A DNA stretch of 64,000 nucleotides from Halostella limicola (GTDB lineage Archaea; Halobacteriota; Halobacteria; Halobacteriales; Natronoarchaeaceae): positions 684,786 through 748,785 of the forward strand of contig NZ_RCDI01000002.1 of NCBI RefSeq assembly GCF_003675875.1. Reading direction: 5' to 3'. The position numbers and the translations under genes are program-made. Each line of letters starts with the position of its first letter. Position 1 is the stretch's first letter. Under the pieces are notes generated by a model, which saw only the letters and a program-made list of their open reading frames with translations, did no database searches and had not been told where the DNA came from. Below are positions 26,034 through 35,204 of the stretch, one piece after another.

Positions 26034-27047
26034 CTATTCGTTTTCTTCCGACCAAGCGAAGAGGTCACGCAATCGTTCGCCAACGTCTTCGATTTCGTGA
26101 TTTTTCTCTGCCTGGCGGAGCTGAGTATAGCTTGGACGGCTAGCCTGATTCTCTGAAATCCACTCCCGAGCAAACGTACCGTCCTGTACATCTTCAAGTG
26201 CTTCTTCCATATTCTGGCGCACCGTATCATCAATAATTTCGTCGCCTCTGGAGAGCCCACCATACTCTGCTGTATCAGAGACAGAGTCCCACATCTCACC
26301 CATCCCTCCTTCATACATGAGATCAACGATGAGCTTCATCTCATTAAGGCATTCAAAGTACGCCATCTCTGGACTATATCCCGCGTCAACAAGTGTTTCA
26401 TATCCCTGCTTGATGAGACTCGTAATCCCACCACAAAGAACAGCCTGTTCCCCAAAGATGTCCGTCTCCGTTTCCTCCCGGAATGTGGTTTCCACGACCC
26501 CTGCCCGGGTGCAACCGATCGCCTTCGCATACGCTAATGCTTCCGCTTTAGCGTCGCCTGTAGCGTCTTGGTAGACGGCCAGTAGACCAGGTGTGCCTTC
26601 ACCACTTTCGTAGTTGCGTCTGACAAGGTGCCCTGGGCTTTTTGGCGCTATCATCGTCACGTCTACATCCTCGGGAGGTCGGATCTGGTTATAGTGAATG
26701 TTGAACCCATGAGCAAACTGTAACGTATCACCGGCGGTGAGTTCGTCTTTGATTTGTTCATAAACAGCTGGTTGGACAGTATCAGGGACAAGGATGGAGA
26801 CGATGTCTGCTTGAGCAACCGCTTCCACAGGTTCCATTACCTCTAAACCATCATCCTGAACTGCCTTACGGGTAGATGACCCTTCGCGAAGGCCAACAAC
26901 CACATTCACCCCGCTCTCATGTAGATTAAGTGCATGAGCATGTCCTTGACTGCCATACCCGAGGACAGCAACCGTTTTTTCTTCTATTTGAGAATCCTCT
27001 GCGTCTTCGTCATAATATACCGATGTTGTGAACTCTTTTTCAGTCAT
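26034..27047 (-). CDS. ilvC: ketol-acid reductoisomerase (class I), orphan copy
   Basis: A 337-residue NADPH-dependent enzyme of valine and isoleucine synthesis that converts acetolactate to dihydroxyisovalerate. The Rossmann motif GYGSQG is at residues 30-35, followed by the cofactor-binding GLREGSSTR. The C-terminal knotted domain shows the metal ligands in [26 protein letters not shown] and [10 protein letters not shown]. Its length is usual for class I. In haloarchaea ilvC normally sits with ilvB and ilvN; neither is here. The gene is AT-richer than most of the window, so it is probably a transferred second copy. It is flanked by AT-rich non-coding DNA on both sides. Confidence 0.95.
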   Translation of the reverse strand: MTEKEFTTSVYYDEDAEDSQIEEKTVAVLGYGSQGHAHALNLHESGVNVVVGLREGSSTRKAVQDDGLEVMEPVEAVAQADIVSILVPDTVQPAVYEQIKDELTAGDTLQFAHGFNIHYNQIRPPEDVDVTMIAPKSPGHLVRRNYESGEGTPGLLAVYQDATGDAKAEALAYAKAIGCTRAGVVETTFREETETDIFGEQAVLCGGITSLIKQGYETLVDAGYSPEMAYFECLNEMKLIVDLMYEGGMGEMWDSVSDTAEYGGLSRGDEIIDDTVRQNMEEALEDVQDGTFAREWISENQASRPSYTQLRQAEKNHEIEDVGERLRDLFAWSEENE

Positions 27048-27780
27048 ATTCGTTCTTGGTTTCTATTGGCCTATTAACTACGCTGTACAATTGCTTTTCC
27101 GCTATCTGATCGCGGCCTCTTCCCATTTTTCTATTAGTGGTATGTGTACTCCTGTCTTGCAGGGTCGTAAAGTCTGTTATCTCCTCTCCAGCACCATACA
27201 AAATCATAGGCCGATTTTATTCGGCCAGAAAATTCATGTGAGATATATCAACTGGAAAATAACGGCTGTAGTATTGCACCGAAATTTAAAATCTGTCGTT
27301 AAACGATCCCCATGATGCGAATTTAGAATCCAGTGAAGTAAATACGACCAGCCCCATCTATTGGCCATATACCCCTCTCATTTAGCCATGATCTAATAGG
27401 AATACAATTTATAATATAATTATAGATTCGGAATAAAGTCCTGGTCCCTCATGATATGCCACATTAGCATTGTACTATTTACACTAAACTATATTTCTTG
27501 GATCTGTACGTGAGGTTGCGTCTGAATCAATCACATCCCGATAACTGGGAACAATGTGTAGGGAGTTTAATACTGCCAGCAAGGAGTGGAGCGGTATAAA
27601 AGATACAGAATATGGCGGCCTTTTGGGATCGTACTCAATTAGGAAACTCTGGTGTTTTACTCTAATATTATTGTAATTGGCGCCCCTGATTTTCTCCCTG
27701 AATCCCGTATATTAGGATTGTGGGGGATTCGAGAGATGTAAAATAGAATAAATACCTCTCGGAGAATGGGTGAGGGGGGA
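27048..27780. other. AT-rich stretch without genes
   Basis: About 730 bases between ilvC and a dead insertion element. Frames here are short and interrupted. The ilvC promoter should lie within the first 100 bases. Nothing else could be recognised. Confidence 0.5.
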
Positions 27781-28498
27781 AGGTACTGTCTTATCGAGCA
27801 CCTCTGCCGGCGTGCGGTGGTTGAGTGCCTGATGCGGCCGCTGACGATTATACTACTTGACGAAGACAGCGATCCAGTGAGCGTCTGATTGCCTGCCCAC
27901 GAGGCCTGAAAGCGGTCGATCTGAATCCTGAGAGTCTGAAATCACTTTTCGATGTGGTTTTGCAAGGAGTAGACGAACCGACCGGTGAGATCGAGGCACA
28001 CGAGGGCAGTCACATAGCCGTAGCCATCGACCAGAACCACAGTGTCTGCGAGATCGTGCTACCGGTCCAAGAAGTACAGAAATGCTGTTGCAGCGTCCGT
28101 GCCGTGCCGTTCGAAGATCTCAACATCGAGCAAGAGTTTTGTCTCGATGACGATGGTGGTATAGAGCCAGTGGAACTCATCGTTAATTCGGACAGCCAAG
28201 TCATCGACAGCGATCCGCGACAGCGTTGCCGTCGGAGGGTCCATCAGAATGTCTGCCAGCCGATGAATCCACTACCAGACTGCACCATGCGAGCGATCTA
28301 GGCCGAGAGCCGTAATACAGCGGTTGTGTCCCTGATCGTCAACCGCCAGCGGCGAGGCGGACGTCGAATACCCTGACGGGCGTCCGCTCCCGCTGCCAAC
28401 ACTCAAGATATCCGCCGCGAAACTCTCTCTGAGCAGGGCAGAGAATGGCATGAACACCTAGCTCTTCAACCAGTTCGTTCTTTATCTAGACAGTACCT
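27781..28498 (-). mobile_element. IS6-type insertion sequence, inactive, with both terminal repeats
   Basis: The ends carry a perfect 11-bp inverted repeat: AGGTACTGTCT at 27781-27791 and its complement at 28488-28498, giving a 718-bp element. Inside is a decayed DDE transposase on the minus strand. No direct target duplication was seen in the eight bases on either side, as if the flanks were rearranged or have drifted. Confidence 0.7.
27795..28457 (-). pseudogene. IS6-family DDE transposase, multiple stops and frameshifts
   Basis: Pieces in different frames line up with haloarchaeal IS6-type transposases: FAADILSVGSGSGRP near the start, SRIAVDDLAVRINDEFHWLY, then KLLLDVEIFERHGTDAATAF, DTVVLVDGYGY and the C-terminal NHRTPAEVLDKT. 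Where family members have a DET motif this copy reads DDL, so one catalytic residue is also changed. In-frame stops follow AVW and FLDR. The element cannot move by itself. Confidence 0.7.
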
Positions 28499-28559
28499 GT
28501 TTCCTTGTTTTACAGATATGGTGAACTTCTGGGGTATCTTCTAGATTTATCAACTCGTA

Positions 28560-28886
28560 TCAATCGTCAACAGGAGCGAATTGTGCTCCGACATGAGTTC
28601 CATTATCTCCTTCCCGAAGTATGTTACTGTCATCAAGTTTCACATTATCACCTGGATTGAGACCTTTCCTAATTTGCGCAACCAAGTTTGCCCCCTCAAA
28701 TCTGGCTATTCCTAGTCGATTTGGTTCCCGAACACCTTCAGGAGAAACGTGGACAGTTGTAATTGCGAGTAGTTCTCCGACACCTGGTTCCTGTTTGTTC
28801 CACTCTTGACCACCGCACTCTAGACAGTGTTTCTTCTTGTAGAATGTTCGATACCCACAGTTACTACACTCTAGAACTTTCGTCAT
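28560..28886 (-). CDS. DUF35 OB-fold protein with zinc ribbon, partner of the thiolase
   Basis: The protein has 108 residues. A rubredoxin-like zinc ribbon comes first (C8, C11, C22, C25: CSNCG and CLECGG), then an OB-fold (GELLAITTVHVSPEG, LGIARFEGANLVAQI). In archaea and actinobacteria DUF35 proteins form complexes with thiolase-fold enzymes and channel acyl-CoA. The ATG overlaps the thiolase stop (ATGA), so the two are made together. Length is shorter than the common 130-140 residues but both domains are present. Confidence 0.85.
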   Translation of the reverse strand: MTKVLECSNCGYRTFYKKKHCLECGGQEWNKQEPGVGELLAITTVHVSPEGVREPNRLGIARFEGANLVAQIRKGLNPGDNVKLDDSNILREGDNGTHVGAQFAPVDD

Positions 28887-30076
28887 GCTGTCTCACCCTT
28901 CAGCACCGTACAAACACTATTATTTCCAAACCCGGCAACGTTGACTGCCAGCCCACAGTTGACGTCACCTACCGCACGGTTGTTTGGCGCATCACCCCGA
29001 AGTTGCCATACAAGTTCGATGATCTGAGAAATACCTGTACCCCCGAGTGGATGGCCACGTGCTTTGAGTCCTCCACCCGGATTGATTGGAAGACTCCCGT
29101 CTCGGTTAGTAGTTCCATCAACTGTAAGCTGCCATGCCTTGCCACGTTCTGCAAGACCCAATTCCTCAACTTCTAACCATTCTAAAATTGAAAAGGCATC
29201 ATGAATACACGCAACATCGATATCGGCTGGGGTTACGTCGGCAGCAGCGTAAGCGGAGTTACCGGCCTCTCGGACACTTTCGATTTTGAGGGGGTCAGAT
29301 CGGTCTGCAACAGCATGGGTTCCGACAGCCCCTTCACAGGCAGCAACTTCAACGCCATCATCTCCTGCAGTAAGTAGCACGGCAGCAGCTCCATCTCCTG
29401 TCGGACAACAATCATAGAGGCGAAGGGGATCTGCCACTACTGGTGATTCGAGTACGTCATCGACAGTTACCTCCTTATCAAAGTGAGCATAGGGGTTCTG
29501 CCTAGCGTTGTCGTGATTTTTGACTGCGACATGTGCAAGGTCCTCTCTATCGGCGTCGTACATCCGGAAATAGCGATCTGCTGCTAAGCCCGCGAATGAG
29601 GGAAGAGTCACGCCCTGCTCATATTCCGCGTCATGAGTGATTCGACTGATGATCTCAGTCGAAGTCGCGGTGTCGGCGGCCGACATCTTCTCTCCACCAA
29701 TAATGAGCGCAGCCTGGGATCGGCCTGATCGGATGGCATCAAAAGCATCAAGGAAAGCACTAGCGCCACTTGCACTGGTGTTTTCGATACGGCGTGCAGT
29801 AATATCAGTAATCCCCAATTCGGAGGAGAGTGCATTCGCTAACCCGGACCGGCGATTGAATGCTTCGGCAGCAGCGTTGCCTACGTGAAGCGAGTCTATG
29901 TTAGTCGGTATTACATCAGCGTCATCTAATGCACGATCTGCTGCAGTCGTGAGCAGTTCGAGAAGAGGACGCTCGTCTTTATTAGTAAACACTGTCATTC
30001 CAACACCAGTAATGGTTGGAGATCTATCTAATGGCTCTCCGCTTCCCGTCGATTGTGTCATTGTACGTGTTGGCAT
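28883..30076 (-). CDS. thiolase-fold enzyme (SCP-x type), nucleophilic Cys replaced by Ser
   Basis: A 397-residue member of the lipid-transfer-type thiolases, starting at the ATG at 30076 (a GTG at 30085 is possible). The usual active-site C-A-S-G reads S-A-S-G here, serine at about residue 101. The His of GHPLGG near the end is kept, as is HDAFSILEWL. With a DUF35 partner gene overlapping, the pair resembles thiolase/DUF35 complexes, some of which act as aldolases or synthases rather than thiolases. Reaction therefore uncertain: claisen-type chemistry on an acyl-CoA is inferred. It diverges from the CoA-transferase gene with 131 bases between. Confidence 0.85.
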   Translation of the reverse strand: MPTRTMTQSTGSGEPLDRSPTITGVGMTVFTNKDERPLLELLTTAADRALDDADVIPTNIDSLHVGNAAAEAFNRRSGLANALSSELGITDITARRIENTSASGASAFLDAFDAIRSGRSQAALIIGGEKMSAADTATSTEIISRITHDAEYEQGVTLPSFAGLAADRYFRMYDADREDLAHVAVKNHDNARQNPYAHFDKEVTVDDVLESPVVADPLRLYDCCPTGDGAAAVLLTAGDDGVEVAACEGAVGTHAVADRSDPLKIESVREAGNSAYAAADVTPADIDVACIHDAFSILEWLEVEELGLAERGKAWQLTVDGTTNRDGSLPINPGGGLKARGHPLGGTGISQIIELVWQLRGDAPNNRAVGDVNCGLAVNVAGFGNNSVCTVLKGETA

Positions 30077-30207
30077 ATCATCCACGGTGGTAAAAATGTG
30101 TTGTCCGTATAGAACACTGTAGTCAAGGTACTTTCAGGTAATATCAGTTCTATTCTAACATCGTACTACACCAAACTCTTATTAGCACCGTTCCGCATCA
30201 TCTTTGC

Positions 30208-31467
30208 ATGGCAGATGGAGAGGCCACTCCGCAGAAAATACTCGATGGTATCACTGTGATCGACCTGACGACGTTCGTAACTGGTGGATTTGCCACCTTG
30301 ATGCTCGCTAATCAAGGTGCAGAGGTGATTAAAGTAGAGCGGCCAGATGTCGGAGATGATAGTCGGTACTCAGGCCCACCGTTTGTGGATACGAGCGAAT
30401 ACGATGGTCCTGGGAAGTCCGCTGCGGAGGAGGGGGAGTCACCCTACTTTTGGACAGTCAATTACGATAAACGTAGCGTCGAACTCAATCTTAAGAGCCC
30501 CGAAGGACTGGCAGTGTTGTATGACTTAATCGAAGAGGCAGATGTGGTTGTCGAGAATTTCCGTCCTGGTACAGCTGATCGACTCGGCGTCGGCTACGAT
30601 GATGTCCGGGAGGTGAACGATAGCATCATCTACTGCTCCATCTCGGCGTTTGGTGATACAGGGCCGTGGAGCGAACGACCAGGATACGACCTACTCATCC
30701 AAGGGATGAGCGGAATCATGAATGTTACCGGGCCGGAGAATGGTGATCCAGTCAAGGTTGGGCTCCCACAGACAGATCTCATCACAGCGATGTGGGCGGC
30801 ATTCGGCATCGTTGGGGCTCTCTTCCGACGAGAGCTCACTGGAGAAGGGGATCGCGTTGAACTGGGAATGCTTGATGCTTCTCTACCTTGGCTCACCAAG
30901 CAGGCAGGGAAGGTGTATGCCGGCGAGGAGCCGAGCCGCATGGGTACAAAAGATCCAGTCTTGGCTCCATACCAGAGCATACCCACTGCTGATGGGTTCC
31001 TAAATGTTGCCTGTGGGAACCAGAAACTCTGGGAAGAACTCTGTGAAGCAATCGATCGTCCGGAGCTTATCAGTGATTCCCGCTTTGAGACAAACTCGAC
31101 CCGTGTTGAGCACATGGAAGAACTGGAAGACGAACTCACACAGACGTTCAGTGAACAGACAACCAACGACTGGGTGGAAAAGTTAGCTGAGGAGAAAGGT
31201 CTCCCGGTGGGGCCAGTTTATGGGGTGGAGGAAGCACTGCAGAACGAGCAGGTTCAGTCACGAGATGTAGTCCGAAAGACCGAACACCCGGCGGCTGGCG
31301 AGATCCCAGTCATTGAGCATCCCTTGAACTACGCGAATGCTGATGCGGGCTTTGCCGATGCACCGCCGCTGCTTGGTGAGGACACTGAGTCTGTAATTCG
31401 GAACCTCGGATATACCACCGAGGAGTTGGATACTCTGCGAGAGAAAGGCGCAATACCGGACGAATAA
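30208..31467 (+). CDS. class III (CaiB/BaiF) CoA-transferase
   Basis: A 419-residue enzyme that moves CoA from one carboxylic acid to another, usually to activate a substrate for degradation. The N-terminal motif (LDGITVIDLTTF) and the glycine-rich TGGFATLMLANQGAEVIKVE are typical, as is NYDKRSVELNLKSPEG. The expected catalytic Asp is present at residue 190 in GLPQTD. It is divergent to the thiolase/DUF35 pair, and the three could act on the same acyl-CoA. Start at ATG 30208; an AT-rich region with promoter potential precedes. Confidence 0.92.
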   Translation: MADGEATPQKILDGITVIDLTTFVTGGFATLMLANQGAEVIKVERPDVGDDSRYSGPPFVDTSEYDGPGKSAAEEGESPYFWTVNYDKRSVELNLKSPEGLAVLYDLIEEADVVVENFRPGTADRLGVGYDDVREVNDSIIYCSISAFGDTGPWSERPGYDLLIQGMSGIMNVTGPENGDPVKVGLPQTDLITAMWAAFGIVGALFRRELTGEGDRVELGMLDASLPWLTKQAGKVYAGEEPSRMGTKDPVLAPYQSIPTADGFLNVACGNQKLWEELCEAIDRPELISDSRFETNSTRVEHMEELEDELTQTFSEQTTNDWVEKLAEEKGLPVGPVYGVEEALQNEQVQSRDVVRKTEHPAAGEIPVIEHPLNYANADAGFADAPPLLGEDTESVIRNLGYTTEELDTLREKGAIPDE

Positions 31468-32019
31468 TAATCATCTGTCGGTCTCTGCCACTGCTGAGAT
31501 AACTTTTGGAAGCATCACGAATGCCGTATTTTGGATTACTGGGTGCAGATACGTTCTATTAGGAACTATTCTTTGTCCTGTAGATTAGAAATCATAAGTT
31601 CACCCAATCACCATACTTTGGCTTGACTATCGTCATTTCCCCCCATCATTCATCCTAATATACGGGATAAGATCTGACCCATTTTACGATCCTTTTTACA
31701 ATGATATGAGTGTAAAGGCGAGGGGATACCTCACTGACTTTGGCTCCTCCACCTCTCATAGAGAACTCTGGAATTGATATTCTGGCAATGCCATCCTAGT
31801 ATATGAAGATCCCTGGTGCAGCGGTGTTAGATCACCTGCATTCTCTACTTCTATTTTCTTTTTTCTCCCCACAAACCGCTTTTAGGATTCAAGAAGGGAG
31901 GTCAGCGGAAGCAGTATCTTGGGGTAGTGGGCAGAGAGACCGAAACAGCAGAATACGGCTATCCAGAGGTCGCATCCCAGAATGTAAGATTTATGCTTAC
32001 GTATCCCCAGGATCCATCC
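31468..32019. other. intergenic stretch, no gene recognised
   Basis: About 550 AT-rich bases between the CoA-transferase and the IclR gene. In-frame codons upstream of the IclR ATG (31927 onward) read through sequence without family resemblance. No repeats stand out. Confidence 0.45.
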
Positions 32020-32790
32020 ATGAGTGATAAGATAAAAACACGCGCTAAAACGACGCAAACGTCCCTTGAGCTGGTTGAGACTGTACGTGAGCTTAATGGG
32101 GCTACTTTGGAAGAATTATCCGAATACATGGGAATGTCTACCAGCACGGTACATCGTCACTTAGCGACGCTCAGGGACTACGGCTATGTGATTCAAGAAG
32201 ATGATGTCTATCGAATCGGACTGAAGTTTCTCTCTATAGGAGGATATGCACAGCGCCAAGTCGATGCCTATCCGATGATCAAGGAGAAGGTAGACCAACT
32301 AGCTGAGGAGACAGGCGAACGTGCGCAATTCATCGTCGAGGAACAAGGACAGCGTGTCTACTTGTATACAGAGGTTGGAGAGAGTGCAGTCCAAACGGGG
32401 GCTCACGTCGGGAAGCGAGGAGAAGCTTATTCAAGTGCAGGCGGGAAGGCAATCTTGGCGAACCTTCCCGAAGAGCGTGTTCACGAGATCGTCGAAGAGC
32501 GGGGTCTATCTAAGACAGGCCAGAACACGATCACTTCAAGGGAGACGTTATTTGATGCACTCGACGAAATCAGGGATCGGGGATATGCATTCAATAAACA
32601 GGAGACGACAGAAGGCGTGCATGCGGTGGGTGCTGCCGTCTTGGATTCGGAAGGTGAGGTCCTCGGTGCGCTCAGTGTTTCTGGACCCGCTCATCGGTTA
32701 AAGGAGGACATCTTGACTGAGGAACTACCAGAAATAGTTCTGGGAGCAGTTAACGAACTCGAACTCCATATCGAGCATTCGGTTAACTGA
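32020..32790 (+). CDS. IclR-family transcriptional regulator
   Basis: The protein has 256 residues. The N-terminal winged helix occupies about residues 8-70 (TSLELVETVRELNGATLEEL, then TSTVHRHLATLRDYGYV). The C-terminal effector-binding IclR domain occupies about 85-250 (RAQFIVEEQGQRVYLY, SAGGKAILANLPEERV, GVHAVGAAVLDSEGEVLGALSVSG). IclR proteins sense a small carboxylate and control catabolic genes. The start MSDKIKTRAKTTQ at 32020 fits the family start. Its neighbours (CoA-transferase before, MFS carrier 42 bases after) are the likely targets; that is inference. Confidence 0.92.
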   Translation: MSDKIKTRAKTTQTSLELVETVRELNGATLEELSEYMGMSTSTVHRHLATLRDYGYVIQEDDVYRIGLKFLSIGGYAQRQVDAYPMIKEKVDQLAEETGERAQFIVEEQGQRVYLYTEVGESAVQTGAHVGKRGEAYSSAGGKAILANLPEERVHEIVEERGLSKTGQNTITSRETLFDALDEIRDRGYAFNKQETTEGVHAVGAAVLDSEGEVLGALSVSGPAHRLKEDILTEELPEIVLGAVNELELHIEHSVN

Positions 32791-32832
32791 GCAGAACTGT
32801 TTTCGGTATCGCAAGAGAACTACGAAGTAAAT

Positions 32833-34032
32833 ATGCAGACAAACGATCTGAAGGTGACCCAGTTTACGACACTCGGTCATGCGCTCTTTCATACGTACGA
32901 GCTTTCTATTCCCCTATTCGTCGGACTGTGGATGGACGAGTTTGGATTCTCAGCACTTGTCATTGGTACTGTCGTAGGCGCCGGGTATGCACTCATCGGG
33001 ATTGGTGCGCCGGTCAGCGGCGTGCTGTCGGACTACTTTGGATCCCGGCGTCTGATCATCATCTCTATCTTGGGCATGGGAGTGGGATTCGCTTTACTGA
33101 GTTTAGCTAGTGGGATTGCCAGTTTGCTGCTTGCCGTCCTTCTTTGGGGAGTGTTCGCCAGCATATATCATCCTGCTGGGCTTTCTCTTATTAGCCGTGT
33201 AGCGACGGAAGAAGGGACTGTCTTCGCTTATCATGGTGCGGGGGGTAATGTTGGAACTGCGCTCGGGCCACTGTGTACGGCGTTCCTTCTCTCGGTCGTA
33301 GACTGGCGGATGACTGTGGTGATTCTGTTCGTTCCAGCCGCTATCGCCGCCCTCATTGGCATCAGTATAGAGTTCGAGGGGGGAGAACGGGATGCGATGG
33401 CGCCAACTTCGCTGTTTGATGCCAGTCGAACTGTTGTCACAAATTCCCGGAGGCTTTTCACACTTGGATTCTCAGTCGCGTTCATCGCCGTGCTGCTATA
33501 CGGAACGTATTACAGAGGACTGTTGACGTTTCTCCCCGATGTTCTCGGACAGTCCCCGTGGCTCTCCCCGTCCGAATTTCTCGGCCAGTCGTTCTCACCT
33601 GCTGAGTATGTCTATTCAGGTCTGTTAACCGTGGGTATCGCTGGCCAGTACGCAGGTGGTAAATTAACCGACCGAATTTCAAGTGAGGTTGCTTTCCTTG
33701 GTGCGCTGACCGGGCTCGTTGTTCTCTCTTTGGCATTTGTTCTCGTGTGGCAGGTGGGCGCGACTGCGATCGTGGCTGTTAGTCTCGCACTTGGGTTTTT
33801 CGTGTATGGAACTGCGCCTATTTACCAGGTCATCATCTCTGAACAGGCCGCAGACGGCGTCCAAGGGCTTTCATACGGGTTCACGTACCTAGCAATGTTC
33901 GGTATTGGGGCAATAGGAGCGAGCGTCGCTGGGACGGTTTTGACATACGCTACGACCTCGAGTCTATTTCTGGTACTTGCGGCGCTCGCGGCAACAGGGG
34001 CCTTCTGTGTCCTCGTTCTACGACACATCTAA
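32833..34032 (+). CDS. MFS transporter
   Basis: A 399-residue protein with about twelve membrane helices in two halves, separated by a loop near residues 175-200 (FEGGERDAMAPTSLF). The loop between helices 2 and 3 carries SGVLSDYFGSRRLI, a version of the MFS signature. It should carry a small solute, perhaps an organic acid, across the cell membrane. It lies 42 bases after the IclR gene in the same direction and probably belongs to that operon. It converges with the MDR dehydrogenase gene (32 bases apart). Confidence 0.88.
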   Translation: MQTNDLKVTQFTTLGHALFHTYELSIPLFVGLWMDEFGFSALVIGTVVGAGYALIGIGAPVSGVLSDYFGSRRLIIISILGMGVGFALLSLASGIASLLLAVLLWGVFASIYHPAGLSLISRVATEEGTVFAYHGAGGNVGTALGPLCTAFLLSVVDWRMTVVILFVPAAIAALIGISIEFEGGERDAMAPTSLFDASRTVVTNSRRLFTLGFSVAFIAVLLYGTYYRGLLTFLPDVLGQSPWLSPSEFLGQSFSPAEYVYSGLLTVGIAGQYAGGKLTDRISSEVAFLGALTGLVVLSLAFVLVWQVGATAIVAVSLALGFFVYGTAPIYQVIISEQAADGVQGLSYGFTYLAMFGIGAIGASVAGTVLTYATTSSLFLVLAALAATGAFCVLVLRHI

Positions 34033-34064
34033 AACAAGATTTCAGATCCTCACTAAAGCACTAC

Positions 34065-35051
34065 TCAGCTGGTAGGATCGATGACGATTTTCCCCATTAC
34101 ACCGGAGGACATTAGCTGCTCGTGAGCCGCTGATAGCTCATCAAGGTCAAATACGCTATCGATCTGAACAGTAAACCGCCCATCGGCAAGTCGTGGAGCC
34201 ACGCGTTGCAGGATCGGCGCTTGTACGTCCGGTGATGCCGCAAGCGACATGAACCGCAAGTCAGCGTCAGCCTGTTTCGCTGTCATCGACGGACCTGGTG
34301 GAATTTCGATCGGTGATTCCTCACCAATGATGACAATGCGTCCACTGGCGGCGAGCCGTTCGAGATCGGCTTTAATGTTGGCGTCGGCGTGGGGTTCAAG
34401 CACCACATCGATCTCTTGTCCATCCGCAGCAGCCTTGAGGTCGTCGACGAGGTCATCGGAGCGATAATCGACGACAGCGTCGGCACCCATCGATCTGGCC
34501 ATTGATGCAGGTTCGCCCTCGCGAGCTGTCCCAATCACGTAACTCCCGGCTTGGGCCGCAATCTGAACACCAGCGTGACCGACGCCGCCGGACGCACCAT
34601 GAATTAGACAAACGTCTCCCATAGAGAGTCCGCCACGGTCAATGAGTGCACGCCAAGAAGTCGCGAAGGCCATTGCGGCCGCTGCACCCTCTCGAAAGGA
34701 CACTGCTTCAGGAAGGTGTGCCAACATGTTCTCTGCCGCCACCGTGTACTCTGCATAGGTCCCCGGCGAAAAGATCCCAAGGCCAGTGGCGAAGACACGG
34801 TCACCCTTTTTGAAGTTACTAACGTCATCTCCGACCTCCTTGACGACGCCGGCCATGTCCGAGCCCCCGATGTGTGGAAGCCCTTCCGCTGGAGGAACGT
34901 TTCCTTTCCGTAGGTACGTGTCAATAGGATTCACACTGGCTGCCTCGATCTGGATAAGTACCTGATCGTCATCTGGCGTAGGCTTTTCCACGTCGTCTTC
35001 GAGTAGCAATACATCTTCGTCGCCGTATTCGTGGTAACGAACAGCTCGCAT
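34065..35051 (-). CDS. NADPH:quinone reductase-like MDR oxidoreductase
   Basis: The protein has 328 residues of the zinc-free medium-chain dehydrogenase group. The N-terminal catalytic domain (MRAVRYHEYGDEDVLLLEDD, then SVNPIDTYLRKGNVP) is followed by a Rossmann fold with HGASGGVGHAGVQIA, where the glycine motif binds NAD(P)H. The structural-zinc cysteines are missing. Members reduce quinones or enoyl groups. It is transcribed towards the MFS gene and divergent from the TAXI-TRAP operon. Acryloyl- or crotonyl-type enoyl reduction would fit its surroundings but is speculation. Confidence 0.9.
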   Translation of the reverse strand: MRAVRYHEYGDEDVLLLEDDVEKPTPDDDQVLIQIEAASVNPIDTYLRKGNVPPAEGLPHIGGSDMAGVVKEVGDDVSNFKKGDRVFATGLGIFSPGTYAEYTVAAENMLAHLPEAVSFREGAAAAMAFATSWRALIDRGGLSMGDVCLIHGASGGVGHAGVQIAAQAGSYVIGTAREGEPASMARSMGADAVVDYRSDDLVDDLKAAADGQEIDVVLEPHADANIKADLERLAASGRIVIIGEESPIEIPPGPSMTAKQADADLRFMSLAASPDVQAPILQRVAPRLADGRFTVQIDSVFDLDELSAAHEQLMSSGVMGKIVIDPTS

Positions 35052-35204
35052 ACCGTCACGTTAGGAGACCTCGTATATAATGTTGCGGCAAGAACTCACA
35101 ACGTGGGTTGAGTTTAGATAGTTTGGTCTAGAAAAAGCTTAACAACCCCTGTCACTATTCTTGGTGTAAGTTCGGACCAGTAGGGTTCCGGACGGGTCTG
35201 AAGA

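Noticed and set aside
27028-27315. Plus-strand frame of 95 codons upstream of ilvC
   Set aside because: It begins inside ilvC on the opposite strand and its composition is that of random AT-rich DNA.
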